Assembly: GCF_004402695.1 (NCBI RefSeq)
Contig: NZ_SOFL01000035.1
Coordinates: forward strand, 1-58,145
Source of the DNA: Cryobacterium adonitolivorans
Lineage (GTDB): Bacteria; Actinomycetota; Actinomycetes; Actinomycetales; Microbacteriaceae
Reading direction: 5' to 3'
DNA length: 58,145 bases
Position numbers and translations under genes: made by a program. Positions within the stretch are counted from its first letter, which is position 1, and each line of letters starts with the position of its first letter. Shown here one piece after another: positions 30,726-38,815 of this stretch. A model generated the notes under the pieces. It was not told where the DNA came from. It was given only the letters and a program-made list of their open reading frames with translations, and did no database searches.

Positions 30726-32237
30726 TTACCAGGTGCCGGGGCGGTAGTCCTTGAGAAAGACCCCGTGCACGTCTTCGCCGTGCTCGCCGCGCACGATGGG
30801 GTCGTACACCCGGGCGGCGCCGTCGACCAGGTCGAGCGGGGCGTGGAAGCCCTCCTCGGCCAAGCGGATCTTGGTGGGGTGCGGACGCTCGTCGGTGATC
30901 CAGCCGGTGTCGACGCTGGTCATCAGGATGCCGTCGGAGAGCATCTCCTTCGCGCTGGTGCGGGTAAGCATGTTCAGCGCGGCCTTGGCCATGTTGGTGT
31001 GCGGGTGGCCGGGACCCTTGTAGCCGCGGCCGAAGACACCCTCCATCGCCGACACGTTCACGATGTAGGTGCGCCGGGCGTCGGATGCCGCCATCGAGGC
31101 GCGCAGGCGACTGACCAGCAGGAACGGCGCGGTGGTGTTACACAACTGGACCTCGAGCATTTCGAGGGGGTCGACGTCTTCGACGTTGGCCGTCCAGCTG
31201 TTCTCCTCGTGCAGGTCGGGCACCAGGCCACCCGCGTCGATGGCGGTGCCCGCGGCGAGCCGCGCCAGCGAGGAGGATCCGGGGGCCAGGGCCAGCGCCG
31301 TGAGGTCGTCTGCGGTGAGCGCGGCGCCGGTCGCCGCGGCGGCGAGGATCGGGTGGCTCGCGACGGAAGCGGCCAGCGCGGTGGGGTGCGCGTCGTTGGT
31401 GTGCCCGAACGAGACGATCTCGGGCAGTTCGCCCTCCGGCAGCGGCGACGACTCGGCCTCCACCAGCGGGGAGTACGAGCCGGGGGAGCGGCGCACGGTC
31501 TGGGCGGCGTTGTTGATCAGGATGTCCAGCGGGCCCTGCGCGGCGACGGAGTCGGCCAGGCCGATCACCTGGGCCGGGTCGCGCAGGTCGATGCCCACCA
31601 CGCGGAGGCGGTGCAGCCAGTCCCTGGAGTCGGGCATGGCGCTGAAGCGTCGTACGGCGTCGCGGGGAAACCGGGTGGTGATCGTGGTGTGGGCGCCGTC
31701 GCGTAGCAGCCGCAAGGCGATGTACATGCCGATCTTGGCGCGGCCGCCGGTGAGCAGGGCGCGCTTGCCGGTGAGGTCGGTGCGGGCGTCGCGCTTGGTG
31801 TGGCTCATCGCCGCGCAGCTCGGGCAGAGCTGGTGGTAGAACGCGTCGACGAGGGTGTACTTCTGCTTGCAGATGTAGCAGGCTCGCGGCACGAGCAATT
31901 CGCCGGCGGAGGGCCGGTCCGTGCCGAGTCGCAGCTGGGCGCCGATGGTCTCGTCGTCGATGCGGGTGGGAGCACCGGTGGCGGTGGCGGCGATGACCTC
32001 GCGGTCGGCGTCGGCGATCAGCTGGCGCTTCTCGTGCCGGCGCACGGTCTTCACCGATTTGAACATCTTGGCAGTGGCCTGGCGAACGGTGACGAAATCG
32101 GGGTCGTCCGGGTCGATGGTCGCCAGGGAGGCGAGCACGCGCAGGGCTACCTCGAGGTCGTGGGGGTCGATCGCGGGGGCGGTGGCGTCGGCGGGTCTCT
32201 CGGCGGGCGCGCTCTGCGGGTGTTGCTCGGTGGTCAT
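30726..32237 (-). CDS. Large SDR-family oxidoreductase with zinc-ribbon insert
   Basis: 503 aa, about twice a normal SDR. Residues 1-115: helical region including a basic stretch (KSVKTVRRHEKRQL). Residues 120-141 hold four Cys (C120-x2-C123, C138-x2-C141), a likely zinc ribbon. The SDR part starts at ALLTGGRAKIG (160-170), with NNAAQ later. At the YxxxK site the protein reads HTNMAKAAL, so the catalytic Tyr is missing while Lys is kept. Function unknown; it may be a dehydrogenase with a changed mechanism or a binding protein. Minus-strand TAGAAT sits 6 nt before ATG. Confidence 0.8.
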   Translation of the reverse strand: MTTEQHPQSAPAERPADATAPAIDPHDLEVALRVLASLATIDPDDPDFVTVRQATAKMFKSVKTVRRHEKRQLIADADREVIAATATGAPTRIDDETIGAQLRLGTDRPSAGELLVPRACYICKQKYTLVDAFYHQLCPSCAAMSHTKRDARTDLTGKRALLTGGRAKIGMYIALRLLRDGAHTTITTRFPRDAVRRFSAMPDSRDWLHRLRVVGIDLRDPAQVIGLADSVAAQGPLDILINNAAQTVRRSPGSYSPLVEAESSPLPEGELPEIVSFGHTNDAHPTALAASVASHPILAAAATGAALTADDLTALALAPGSSSLARLAAGTAIDAGGLVPDLHEENSWTANVEDVDPLEMLEVQLCNTTAPFLLVSRLRASMAASDARRTYIVNVSAMEGVFGRGYKGPGHPHTNMAKAALNMLTRTSAKEMLSDGILMTSVDTGWITDERPHPTKIRLAEEGFHAPLDLVDGAARVYDPIVRGEHGEDVHGVFLKDYRPGTW

Positions 32238-32243
32238 CAGAGA

Positions 32244-32249
32244 ATTCTA
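32244..32249 (-). promoter_or_regulatory. -10 hexamer of a leaderless SDR promoter (TAGAAT)
   Basis: Minus strand TAGAAT-TCTCTG-ATG; a 6-nt spacer and no ribosome site. Confidence 0.55.
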
Positions 32250-32289
32250 CGACGGTGCGTCCGCCCGTCATACTGCCGGGCATACAGAC

Positions 32290-32355
32290 AACTGTGGCCG
32301 GTGCGGACGATTGCGCCCGGCGTGCGGGTAACAATTGTCCGCACCGGCCACAGTT
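32290..32355. repeat. 66-bp palindromic repeat, family B copy 1
   Basis: AACTGTGGCCGGTGCGGAC-G-ATTG at the left and CAAT-T-GTCCGCACCGGCCACAGTT at the right, one mismatch in 24 bp; loop about 18 nt. It lies between the 5' side of the SDR gene and the 3' end of the MHS transporter gene, and could terminate the latter. Confidence 0.92.
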
Positions 32356-32406
32356 ACCTCCGAAGAGGCGACCCTCCGATGAGGAAGGAGGCGGTGCGAG
32401 GTGGAG

Positions 32407-33981
32407 CTAGACCTTGGCCGGCTCTGCGTCGGTCTCGGTCTTGAGCTCGCTCAGGTCCATCGACGAGGTCGGCGGCTCGAAGGTGGCGTCGAACGGCATC
32501 TCGTCGTGGTCGAGCAGCGGGTTCTCGAACTGGCCGGCGACGAGTTCATGCGCCTCTTCGACCGTCTGCACGCTCGGCATGGAGCCGGGCAACGGGCGGT
32601 TGGCGGATTCCTTGAGCCAGAAGATGCTGATTCCACCGATGAACGAGGTCGCCATCAGGTAGTAGGCCGGCATCATGTCGTCGCCGGTTCCCGCGATGAG
32701 CGCCGCGATGATGAACGGCGTGGTGCCACCGAAGATCGCGACGGCGAAGTTGTACGCGATGCCCATGGCCCCGTAGCGGCTGGCGGTGGGGAAGAGGGCC
32801 GGCAGCGCGGAGGCGAGGTTGGCGACGTAGAACGTGACCGGAAGGGCGATCAGGGCCAGACCCAGCAGTGTCGTCCAGACGGAGCCGGCTCCGATGAGCA
32901 GGAACGCGGGGATGGCGAAGACCACGGCGCTGATCGAGCCCATCCAGAGCACCGGGCGACGGCCGATCTTGTCGCTCAGACGGCCGGTGAGGGGGATGCA
33001 GCAGGCCATGATCACGAGGACCGGGATCGTCAGCAGCGTTCCGTGCAGCTCGTCGTACCCCATGGTGCTGGTGAGGTAGGTCGGCATGTACGAGGTGAGC
33101 GCGTAGCCGACGGTGTTCGCGGCGGCAACGAGGATCATCGCGAGGACGATTCCGCGCCAGTAGTTCTTGAAGATGGCGACAGGTCCCTTGGGGATGCTGT
33201 CGTCGTTGACGAAGTTCGGATCCTTCAGCGCGATCTCCTGAGCGTCCAGGCTGGCCTGGAAGGTCGGCGACTCCTCGATCTTCATCCGGAAGTAGATCGC
33301 GATCAGGCCGAGGGGGCCCGCGAGCAGGAACGGCAGACGCCAGCCCCACTCTTCCATCGCGGCCTGGCCCAGGGTCACCTGCAGGATCGACACGAGAGCG
33401 GCACCCATGGCGAAGCCGAGGTAGCTGCCCATGTCGAGGAAGCTGGCGAGGAAGCCGCGATTCTTGTCCGGGGCGTGCTCGCTCACGAAGGTGGTGGCAC
33501 CGGCGTACTCGCCACCGGTGGAGAATCCCTGTACGAGCTTGGTCAGCACCAGCAGCACGGCGGCCCAGATGCCCAGCTGCGCATAGCCGGGCAGGATGCC
33601 GACAACGAAGGTGGACGCGGCCATGAGCATCAGCGTCATGGCGAGCACCTTCTGTCGGCCGAGCTTGTCGCCCAGCCAACCGAAGAACACGCCGCCGAGC
33701 GGGCGGGCGATGAAGGTGGCGGCGAAGGTGCCGAGGAGGAACAGGGTCTGCACGGTCGGGTCTGCCTCGGGGAGGAAGACGGGACCCATGGTGGTGATCA
33801 GGTAGCCGAAGACACCGACGTCATACCATTCCATGGTGTTTCCGACGATGGTGCCGCCGAGAGCCTTCTTCAGCATCGGGCGGTCGACGACGTTCACGTC
33901 GGACACCTTCAGGCGCCGTCGAAGCAGCGGCTTCTTGATCTTCTTCACGGTGTGATCCGCTCCGTTGATTGCGTTTGACAT
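32407..33981 (-). CDS. MHS-family MFS transporter (ProP-like)
   Basis: 524 aa with twelve predicted membrane segments. Residues 35-70: GTIVGNTMEWYDVGVFGYL, the MHS start; the MFS loop GWLGDKLGRQKVL lies near residue 108 and DKIGRRPVLW near residue 330. Both tails are extended and charged. The metabolite:H+ symporter branch imports osmolytes (proline, betaine) or organic acids; I cannot pick the substrate. A run of repeated GAGGTCATG sites lies upstream and may be its operator. Confidence 0.88.
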   Translation of the reverse strand: MSNAINGADHTVKKIKKPLLRRRLKVSDVNVVDRPMLKKALGGTIVGNTMEWYDVGVFGYLITTMGPVFLPEADPTVQTLFLLGTFAATFIARPLGGVFFGWLGDKLGRQKVLAMTLMLMAASTFVVGILPGYAQLGIWAAVLLVLTKLVQGFSTGGEYAGATTFVSEHAPDKNRGFLASFLDMGSYLGFAMGAALVSILQVTLGQAAMEEWGWRLPFLLAGPLGLIAIYFRMKIEESPTFQASLDAQEIALKDPNFVNDDSIPKGPVAIFKNYWRGIVLAMILVAAANTVGYALTSYMPTYLTSTMGYDELHGTLLTIPVLVIMACCIPLTGRLSDKIGRRPVLWMGSISAVVFAIPAFLLIGAGSVWTTLLGLALIALPVTFYVANLASALPALFPTASRYGAMGIAYNFAVAIFGGTTPFIIAALIAGTGDDMMPAYYLMATSFIGGISIFWLKESANRPLPGSMPSVQTVEEAHELVAGQFENPLLDHDEMPFDATFEPPTSSMDLSELKTETDAEPAKV

Positions 33982-33994
33982 ACGTCACTTTCTG

Positions 33995-34000
33995 ACAATA
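33995..34000 (-). promoter_or_regulatory. -10 candidate for the MHS transporter (TATTGT)
   Basis: On the minus strand TATTGT lies 13 nt before ATG. The GAGGTCATG repeat cluster starts immediately upstream, overlapping the -35 region. Confidence 0.35.
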
Positions 34001-34092
34001 GAGATGCCTCTTTTGGAGGTCATGACATGACTCTTGCGCAGACATATCAGGCCTCGTGTAGAGGTCATGAGATGCCTCAGATCGAGGTCATG
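34001..34092. promoter_or_regulatory. Repeat cluster upstream of the MHS transporter, possible operators
   Basis: GAGGTCATG occurs at 34016-34024, 34061-34069 and 34084-34092, and GAGATGCCTC at 34001-34010 and 34069-34078. The rest of the 283-bp gap (to 34252) is AT-richer than the genes and holds nothing else I recognise apart from the next promoter. The arrangement suggests cooperative regulator binding. Confidence 0.45.
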
Positions 34093-34252
34093 TGCCCCGG
34101 ATGCGGAGCAGCCCCTCAGCGGGCATAAGCGTCAATTTTAGCGCAATTTGCCTCAGAATCAGGCATTTCTCTTTCGATAGCTGCTCTGGACAGGGCTTTA
34201 GCCGGGTACGGGGCGTGCCGGTTTGGCGGCAATTCGGCGCCTTCGACTCGCT

Positions 34253-34258
34253 TAGGCT
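34253..34258 (+). promoter_or_regulatory. -10 hexamer of a leaderless promoter (TAGGCT)
   Basis: TAGGCT-GGTTCG-ATG: 6-nt spacer to the DsbA-like gene. Confidence 0.55.
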
Positions 34259-34264
34259 GGTTCG

Positions 34265-34891
34265 ATGAGTGACTCTGTGACCTTCTGGTTTGACCCCTCC
34301 TGCCCCTGGGCATGGATGACTTCTCGTTGGGTAGACGAGGTGAGCGATCTACGCGGCTTCGAGGTGAGCTGGCAGGTCATGAGCCTGGCCGTGCTGAACG
34401 AGAACACCGACGTCTCCGAGGAGTACCGCGCGCTCTTCCCCCGAGCCCTCAAATACACCCGCCTCGTGCAGGCCGCGCAGGAGCTGCACGGCCAGGAGAC
34501 GGTGAAGGCCCTCTACGACGCCCTGGGCACCCGTATCCACCACGAGGGCAATTCGGATGCCGCGTCCGTGATTCCCGCGGCGCTCGCCGAGGTGGGCCTG
34601 CCGGCCGACTTCGCCCGCTTCGCCGAGAGCGACGAGTTCGACCTGCAAATGCGCGCCAGCCACTTCGACGGCATCAACCGGGTGGGCCAGGACGTCGGCA
34701 CCCCCGTGATCGCCGTGAACGACGTGGCCTTCTTCGGACCGGTCATCTCACCGGCACCCACTGGAGAAGCGGCACTGGCCCTGTGGGACGGCGTGGTCGC
34801 GGTGGCCAGCTACGACGGCTTCTTCGAGATCAAGCGCAGCCGCACCCGCGACCCGATCTTTGCGCCCGCCCTCGTCGCGGTCGCCGAGTAG
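34265..34891 (+). CDS. DsbA-family protein, mycothiol-dependent Rv2466c type
   Basis: 208 aa, cytoplasmic (no signal peptide). VTFWFDPSCPWAWMTSRWV carries the C-P-W motif with a single reactive Cys near residue 14; FDGINRVGQDVGTPVIAVND holds the cis-Pro. In mycobacteria this type (Rv2466c) is a mycothiol-dependent reductase acting under oxidative stress. The leaderless promoter fits stress induction, but no regulator site is visible. rpiB follows after a 41-bp gap. Confidence 0.87.
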   Translation: MSDSVTFWFDPSCPWAWMTSRWVDEVSDLRGFEVSWQVMSLAVLNENTDVSEEYRALFPRALKYTRLVQAAQELHGQETVKALYDALGTRIHHEGNSDAASVIPAALAEVGLPADFARFAESDEFDLQMRASHFDGINRVGQDVGTPVIAVNDVAFFGPVISPAPTGEAALALWDGVVAVASYDGFFEIKRSRTRDPIFAPALVAVAE

Positions 34892-34919
34892 CCGCGCTGC
34901 AGCATCCCGCGCGACTAAA

Positions 34920-34925
34920 TAGACT
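34920..34925 (+). promoter_or_regulatory. -10 hexamer of a leaderless rpiB promoter (TAGACT)
   Basis: TAGACT-GCTCATC-ATG: 7-nt spacer. Confidence 0.45.
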
Positions 34926-34932
34926 GCTCATC

Positions 34933-35421
34933 ATGCGCATCCACATCGCCACCGACCACGCCGGCCTCGACTTCAGCACCCTCCTGATCAGCCACCTCGG
35001 TACGGCCGGCCATGAGGTCATCGACCACGGGCCCACCAGTTACGAACCGCTCGACGACTACCCGGCGTTCTGCATCAGTGCGGCCGCGGCCGTCGTCGCC
35101 GACCAGGCGGCCGGCGTTGAGGCCCTCGGCGTGGTGTTCGGCGGCTCAGGCAACGGTGAGCAGATCGCGGCCAACAAGGTGCGCGGCGCCCGCGCGGCGT
35201 TGGTCTGGAACCCGGCCACAGCCGCCCTTGCCCGCGAGCACAACAACGCCAACGTCATCGCGATCGGCGCCCGCCAACACCCCATCGAGGACGTCATCGC
35301 GTTCATCGACACGTTCATCGCCACCCCGTTCCCCGGCGAGGAACGCCACCAGCGCCGCATCGACCAGCTCGCCGAATACGAGACAACGGGCACCATTGCC
35401 GGCACCGTCCTGGCCGTCTGA
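34933..35421 (+). CDS. rpiB: Ribose-5-phosphate isomerase B, Glu-type
   Basis: 162 aa. Interconverts ribose-5-P and ribulose-5-P in the pentose phosphate pathway. MRIHIATDHAGLDF is the typical start; the active site reads VVFGGSGNGEQIAANKV, where the Cys of E. coli-type enzymes is replaced and Glu acts instead, as in mycobacterial RpiB. NNANVIAIGARQHP follows. The start ATG 34933 is fixed by the family N-terminus and a -10 hexamer. The DNA glycosylase gene follows 56 bp later. Confidence 0.93.
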   Translation: MRIHIATDHAGLDFSTLLISHLGTAGHEVIDHGPTSYEPLDDYPAFCISAAAAVVADQAAGVEALGVVFGGSGNGEQIAANKVRGARAALVWNPATAALAREHNNANVIAIGARQHPIEDVIAFIDTFIATPFPGEERHQRRIDQLAEYETTGTIAGTVLAV

Positions 35422-35477
35422 GCGGCTGAGTAGCCGAACCGCCATCACCTGAGTCACCGAATCCGAAAGGCGTCGCC

Positions 35478-36464
35478 GTGCCAGAGGGTCATTCCGTCCA
35501 CCGCATCACCCGGCAGTTCGTGCGCAACTTCGTGGGCCGCACGGTGGAGCTGTCATCGCCGCAGGGCCGGTTCGCGGCCGGTGCGGCCCAACTGAGCGGT
35601 CACGTGATGACGGATGCCCGCGCCGTGGGCAAGCAGATGTTCCTCGAGTTCGACAACGGGCTCTGGTTGCGCGTGCACCTGGGCATGTACGGGGCCTGGG
35701 ACTTCGCGGGCGACATCATCATGGATGCCACGATCGCCTCGAGCAACGGCCGGATGGGGCAGACCAACCAGCGCGGCACGGACCTCGCGCCGGTGCTGGA
35801 TTCCGCCGGCGAGAACTCCATGCACAGCATCGGTGCGCCCCGCCGCACCCGGGTGCGCATGGCCGAGCAGGAGAAGGAGATCGACCAGCTCGATACCTTC
35901 CCGCCGGAACCGGTCGGCCAGGTACGGGTGCGCCTGCTCACCGACACCGTCTCGGCCGACCTGCGCGGCCCGACCGCCTGCGAGGTTCTCGACCCCGCCC
36001 AGGTGGACGCCGTGATGGCCCGGCTCGGCCCGGACCCCCAGCTGGACGACACCCCCGAAGCCGAGCAGCGCTTCGTCGACACCGTAGACAAGAAGCCCAC
36101 CCGCATCGGCCTGTTGCTGATGGACCAGTCCGTGGTCAGCGGCATCGGCAACGTCTACCGCGCCGAGCTGCTGTTCCGGGCGAGGATCAACCCGCACGCC
36201 CCGGGCAAGTCCCTGAGCGAGGAGGGCCTGCGCTCCCTCTGGCGGGACTGGGCGCACCTGCTGGCCATCGGTGTGAACACCGGCCAGATGATGACCATGG
36301 ATGACCTGACCGGTGACGACTACCGGCTCGCGATGAAGAACCGCGCCGACCGGCACTGGGTCTACAAACGCGAGGGGTTGCCCTGCCGGATCTGCGGCAC
36401 CCACATCACCCTCGAGGAGATGGGCGCCCGCAAGCTCTACTACTGCCCGTCCTGCCAGGCCTGA
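35478..36464 (+). CDS. Fpg/Nei-family DNA glycosylase
   Basis: 328 aa; longer than Fpg (about 290). The GTG start gives (M)PEGHSVHRI: after removal of Met, Pro1 is the catalytic amine and Glu2 assists, as in Nei enzymes. The helix-two-turn-helix DQSVVSGIGNVYRAELLFRA and the C-terminal zinc finger CRICGTHITLEEMGARKLYYCPSC (four Cys, written in full here only as positions 300-326: C-x2-C...C-x2-C) follow. It removes oxidised bases. GAAAGG lies upstream of the start. Confidence 0.92.
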   Translation: MPEGHSVHRITRQFVRNFVGRTVELSSPQGRFAAGAAQLSGHVMTDARAVGKQMFLEFDNGLWLRVHLGMYGAWDFAGDIIMDATIASSNGRMGQTNQRGTDLAPVLDSAGENSMHSIGAPRRTRVRMAEQEKEIDQLDTFPPEPVGQVRVRLLTDTVSADLRGPTACEVLDPAQVDAVMARLGPDPQLDDTPEAEQRFVDTVDKKPTRIGLLLMDQSVVSGIGNVYRAELLFRARINPHAPGKSLSEEGLRSLWRDWAHLLAIGVNTGQMMTMDDLTGDDYRLAMKNRADRHWVYKREGLPCRICGTHITLEEMGARKLYYCPSCQA

Positions 36465-36530
36465 CCCGTCCCATCCGCCGCACCTGCTTCATTCGCCGCT
36501 GACCCCGCCCGCACCCCAGGAGCCTGCCCC

Positions 36531-37259
36531 GTGAGAACCAACCCCAGCTTCGCGCTCGACCAGGTCGACGAGGTGCGCCGGCTGATCCGGGAGTACCCCT
36601 GGGTGACCCTGGTGAGCTCCACCGTCGCCGGCGAGCTCGTCGCCTCGCACTATCCCGTGATCCTCGACCCCGCCGCCGGCGCCGGCGAGATCGTGCTGCT
36701 CAGCCACGTCGGCCGGCCAGACGAACAGCTACACGAACTGGGCGCGCACGAGATGCTCGTGATCGTGCAGGGCCCGCACGGCTACATCTCACCCGGCTGG
36801 TACGACGCACGGCCCGCCGTGCCCACCTGGAACTTCGTCACCGCGCACCTGCACGGCACCCCGGAGATCCTCTCCAATGCCGAGAACCTGCGGGTTCTGG
36901 CCGCCCTGGTCGACCACTTCGAAGACCGCCTGGACGAACCCCGGCGCCTGAACGGTACCCCCGAGAACGCTGACTACGCCGCCCGCATCGTCGCCGGCAC
37001 AGTCGGGTTCCGCCTGCGGGTGACCCGCTTCACGGCCAAGGACAAAATGAGCCAGAACAAGCCGGCCGAGACCGTGGACCGCATCCTCGCCGAACTCGAC
37101 GGCGACGGCCCCTACGCGAGCCCGGCGCTGGCCGCCCGGATGCGCCGCGCCCGCGACAGCGCCTCCGAACACAGCGCCTCCGAACACAGCGCCTCCGAAC
37201 ACAGCGCCTCGGAACACAGCGCATCTGAACACAGCGCCTCCGACCGAGCCGCCGAATGA
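36531..37259 (+). CDS. PaiB-like FMN-binding protein (negative transcriptional regulator family)
   Basis: 242 aa. Split-barrel FMN-binding fold; visible family patterns are REYPWVTLVSS, ASHYPVILDP, VQGPHGYISPGWY and PTWNFVTAHLHG. Bacillus PaiB is a degradation/sporulation regulator, and actinobacterial members may be flavin or heme-binding; function is open. The C-terminus ends in five-residue Ser-Glu-His-Ser-Ala repeats coded by 15-bp DNA repeats. GTG start with CAGGAG upstream. The stop overlaps the amidohydrolase start by 4 bp (ATGA). Confidence 0.85.
   Translation: MRTNPSFALDQVDEVRRLIREYPWVTLVSSTVAGELVASHYPVILDPAAGAGEIVLLSHVGRPDEQLHELGAHEMLVIVQGPHGYISPGWYDARPAVPTWNFVTAHLHGTPEILSNAENLRVLAALVDHFEDRLDEPRRLNGTPENADYAARIVAGTVGFRLRVTRFTAKDKMSQNKPAETVDRILAELDGDGPYASPALAARMRRARDSASEHSASEHSASEHSASEHSASEHSASDRAAE
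37158..37247 (+). repeat. In-frame 15-bp tandem repeat (6 units)
   Basis: AGCGCCTCCGAACAC in six tandem units; the first three are identical and units 4 to 6 vary by a base or a few. It encodes S-A-S-E-H at the end of the PaiB-like protein. Confidence 0.92.
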
Positions 37260-38737
37260 GCCTGGTGCTGCGCAACGGTCGACTGCCCGGCAGCGACGAC
37301 CTCGTCGACGTGCGCATCGACGACGGCCTGATCACCTCGATCGGCTACCTCGCACCCACGAGCGACCGCTCAGCGGCGACCCGGACCGTGGATCTCGGCG
37401 AGCGATGGATCACGCCGGGGCTCTGGGACAACCACGTTCACTTCAGCCAGTGGTCCCAGACCTCCAGGCGGCTCGACGTGTCCGACGCGACCAGCGCCCG
37501 GGCGGCCGCCGACCTGGTGGCTGACCGGCTGGCCGCCGTGCCGGCCGTCGGCGAGCACGACAGGCTCGTCGGATTCGGCTTTCGGGACGCCCTGTGGACA
37601 GACACCCCGAGCCGCACCCTGCTCGACGCCGCCTCAGGGCCGGTGCCGGTGGTGCTGGTCAGCGGCGACCTGCACAGCTGCTGGCTGAACTCCGCCGCCC
37701 TCGCGGTGTACGGCTTCGCCGGCCACCAGACCGGGCTGCTGCGCGAGGATGACGCCTTCGCGGTGGAACACGCCATCGACAACGTGCCGGACGCCGACCT
37801 CGACGCCTGGGCCGACGAGGCCGCCCGCGCCGCGGCCGCCCGCGGTGTGGTGGGCATCGTCGACCTCGAGATGACCTGGAACCTGGACGTGTGGCGGCGC
37901 CGCATCAGTGCCGGCACCGACTCGCTGCGGGTGGACTTCGGCCTCTACACGCACCACCTCGACGACGCGATCGAGCAAGGCCTCACCAGCGGCCAGGTGA
38001 TCGACGGCACCGGGGGACTCCTCACCGTCGGCCCGTACAAGGTGATCACCGACGGCTCACTGAACACCCGAACCGCGTACTGCTTCGACGCCTACCCAGG
38101 TCTCGCCGGCGACCACGACCGCGGCATGCTCACCGTGCCCGCCGTCGAGCTTGTCGAATTGATGCGGCGGGCCGACGCCGCCGGCATCCGCCCGGCCGTG
38201 CACGCCATCGGCGACAACGCTAACAGCCTCGCCCTCGACGCCTTCGAGGCCGTGGGCTGCACCGGCAGCATCGAGCATGCCCAGCTGCTCACCGCGGCCG
38301 ACGTGGCCCGGTTCGCACGCCTGGGCGTCACGGCCAGCGTGCAGCCCGAGCATGCCCTCGACGACCGCGACGTGGCCGACCGGTACTGGGCCGGCCGAAC
38401 CGACCGGGCGTTCCGGCTGGCCGACCTGCTCGCCGCCGGGGTGCACCTGGCGCTCGGCTCCGACGCGCCCGTCGCCCCGCTCGACCCCTGGGTGGCGATC
38501 TCGGCCGCCGTGGGCCGCAGCCGGGGCGAGCGTGCCGCCTGGCACCCCGACCAGGCGATCTCCCGGCAGGCGGCGCTGGCGGCATCCGCCCGCGGCCGGC
38601 ACGGCATCGTTGTGGGTCAGACGGCCGACCTCTCGATCTGCGAGATCGACCCGTTTGTGGCGTCGGTGGCCGACCTGCGACGGATGCCCGTGGCCGCGAC
38701 ACTGCTCGGCGGCCGGTTCACGCACGACACGCTCTGA
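37256..38737 (+). CDS. YtcJ-like metal-dependent amidohydrolase
   Basis: 493 aa, amidohydrolase-3 family. TPGLWDNHVHFSQW (H-x-H metal ligands, near residue 60), VITDGSLNTRTAYC (near residue 265), HAIGDNAN, EHAQLL and LGSDAPVAPLDPW (the last Asp) are all there. This family hydrolyses amides, carbamates or cyclic amides; substrate unknown. It overlaps the PaiB-like gene by 4 bp, so the two are likely co-expressed. No signal peptide. Confidence 0.9.
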   Translation: MSLVLRNGRLPGSDDLVDVRIDDGLITSIGYLAPTSDRSAATRTVDLGERWITPGLWDNHVHFSQWSQTSRRLDVSDATSARAAADLVADRLAAVPAVGEHDRLVGFGFRDALWTDTPSRTLLDAASGPVPVVLVSGDLHSCWLNSAALAVYGFAGHQTGLLREDDAFAVEHAIDNVPDADLDAWADEAARAAAARGVVGIVDLEMTWNLDVWRRRISAGTDSLRVDFGLYTHHLDDAIEQGLTSGQVIDGTGGLLTVGPYKVITDGSLNTRTAYCFDAYPGLAGDHDRGMLTVPAVELVELMRRADAAGIRPAVHAIGDNANSLALDAFEAVGCTGSIEHAQLLTAADVARFARLGVTASVQPEHALDDRDVADRYWAGRTDRAFRLADLLAAGVHLALGSDAPVAPLDPWVAISAAVGRSRGERAAWHPDQAISRQAALAASARGRHGIVVGQTADLSICEIDPFVASVADLRRMPVAATLLGGRFTHDTL

Positions 38738-38815
38738 GGTGCGGGGGATAACCCCCAGGCCGATCCGGCGGCTGGGGGGATGGGCACCCGGCGCGGCGCA
38801 GAGCACGCTGGAACA

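Noticed and set aside
32401..33978. 525-codon plus-strand frame opposite the MHS transporter
   Set aside because: His/Glu/Gly-rich translation, a mirror of the membrane-protein codons; not a gene.
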